From JBAZGG01 sp041653015 (lineage in GTDB: Bacteria; Bacillota_I; Bacilli_A; RFN20; CAG-826), in the NCBI GenBank assembly GCA_041653015.1, contig JBAZGG010000033.1:1-5206 (forward strand): 5,206 nucleotides of DNA. Direction: 5' to 3'. The translations under genes were made by a program, and so were the position numbers. Position 1 is the stretch's first letter. Every line of letters begins with the position of its first letter. A model generated the notes under the pieces. That model was not told the DNA's origin, ran no database searches, and worked only from the letters and a program-made list of their open reading frames with translations. Below are positions 4,560 to 5,206 of this stretch, one piece after another.

Positions 4560-5206
4560 TCACTTGATCGAGTCGAGGTCGATAGCGATTTGTTTCTTTA
4601 AATCAGCGACATCATCAAATTTTTTCTCATCGCGAAGGCGAGAGAGAAAGGCCACATACATCGTCTTGCCATAAGCGTTTCCCTCATAGTGAAGAAGATA
4701 GGACTCAACGAGCACTCGATCAGAGGCTCCGAGCGTTGGATGAACGCCGATGTTTGTCAGCGCCAAATATGGCTTGCCATCGACATAACAAATCGTCTTA
4801 TAGACACCATTTTTGGGCAGGACATAATTGGCGGCAATATCTAGATTAGCCGTCGGGAAACCGATCTTATTGCCCACTTGATTCCCATAGCCGACCACAC
4901 CGCGAATCTGATAGTCATAACCCAATAATTCATTGGCTTTTTCAACATCGCCATCATCCAATGACTTTATGATGGTGCTCGTCGAAATCTTTCCATCTTT
5001 GGTGCTCAATAGTTCAAAGGCGTGCACATCGAAGTGTTTCCTTAAATCCGCGACGGAGCCAGAAGCGCCATGACCGAAGCGATAATCGGTGCCAACAAAC
5101 ACTTCTTTAACACCTAGTTTTTTCAATATTTTATTCATAAAATCTTCGGCGGAATAAGTGAATAAACTCTCGGAATTGGTCAGAACAATAAAATAGTCAA
5201 CGCCCA
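4560..5206 (-). CDS. ribF: Bifunctional riboflavin kinase / FAD synthetase, 5' end beyond the window
   Basis: 214 codons are visible. The frame stays open past the first internal ATG (5138) to the right edge, reading GVDYFIVLTN at the start, so 5138 is not the true start and roughly 90-100 N-terminal residues are missing. The enzyme phosphorylates riboflavin to FMN and adenylates FMN to FAD. The end of the adenylyltransferase domain is seen as VGTDYRFGHG (visible residues 37-46) and ISTSTIIKSL (73-82), the latter at the place of the usual SSTxIR motif and slightly divergent. The riboflavin kinase domain is complete: RGVVGYGNQVGNKIGFPTAN with the IGFPTAN signature (114-120), NGVY (132-135), NIGVHPTLG, VESYLLHYEG with the probable catalytic Glu (E167), LRDEKKF (190-196), and a C-terminal KKQIAIDL helix. 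It is followed by rpsO, as in many bacteria. Confidence 0.96.
   Translation of the reverse strand, partial: GVDYFIVLTNSESLFTYSAEDFMNKILKKLGVKEVFVGTDYRFGHGASGSVADLRKHFDVHAFELLSTKDGKISTSTIIKSLDDGDVEKANELLGYDYQIRGVVGYGNQVGNKIGFPTANLDIAANYVLPKNGVYKTICYVDGKPYLALTNIGVHPTLGASDRVLVESYLLHYEGNAYGKTMYVAFLSRLRDEKKFDDVADLKKQIAIDLDSIK

Noticed and set aside
4387..4674. Plus-strand 95-aa frame across rpsO, its leader and ribF
   Set aside because: It overlaps two conserved genes and a structured leader on the opposite strand, and its composition is low-complexity Ser/Arg/Lys.
4560..5138. A complete 192-aa protein starting at 5138
   Set aside because: The frame stays open to the window edge and the upstream residues GVDYFIVLTN fit RibF, so the gene is simply truncated by the window.

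Overview
The window looks like a chromosomal segment from a low-GC Gram-positive-type bacterium (Bacillota or a relative; the genus cannot be read from it). The evidence is the gene order ribF-rpsO-pnp, strong AGGAGG-type ribosome binding sites, A/T-rich promoters and intrinsic terminators with T tracts. TGA is used as a stop codon (ribF), which argues against a Mycoplasma-type code. All five genes lie on the minus strand, so transcription runs from high to low coordinates.

Layout in the direction of transcription. (1) 5206-4560: C-terminal two thirds of the bifunctional riboflavin kinase/FMN adenylyltransferase RibF, cut by the window edge. (2) 4559-4418: a leader of about 140 nt with promoter-like elements and stems that can pair in alternative ways; it precedes rpsO (ribosomal protein S15, 4417-4148), which has a compact terminator just after its stop codon. 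(3) pnp (polynucleotide phosphorylase, 4051-1853) has its own extended -10 promoter, overlapped by a 9+9 bp inverted repeat, and ends in a long-stem terminator. (4) A probable accessory gene for an AAA-type ATPase of the AAA_14/DUF4143 class (1649-339), visibly more A/T-rich than pnp. It has its own promoter, bracketed by two direct copies of a 33-nt repeat, each carrying the perfect palindrome ATAGAATTCTAT. (5) The first 66 codons of an FAD-dependent oxidoreductase (199-1), which runs off the left edge.

ribF, rpsO and pnp are housekeeping genes: flavin cofactor synthesis, small ribosomal subunit assembly, and RNA decay. They are neighbours in many bacteria. Here the sequence suggests that rpsO and pnp are largely separate transcription units rather than one simple operon. 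The ATPase sits downstream of the pnp terminator and is best read as a later insertion or accessory cargo. No phage, transposase, CRISPR, tRNA or rRNA sequence is visible.

No clear new multi-gene system was found. The least ordinary signals are regulatory: the paired repeat/palindrome module in front of the ATPase, the inverted repeat over the pnp promoter, and the alternative folds in the rpsO leader.
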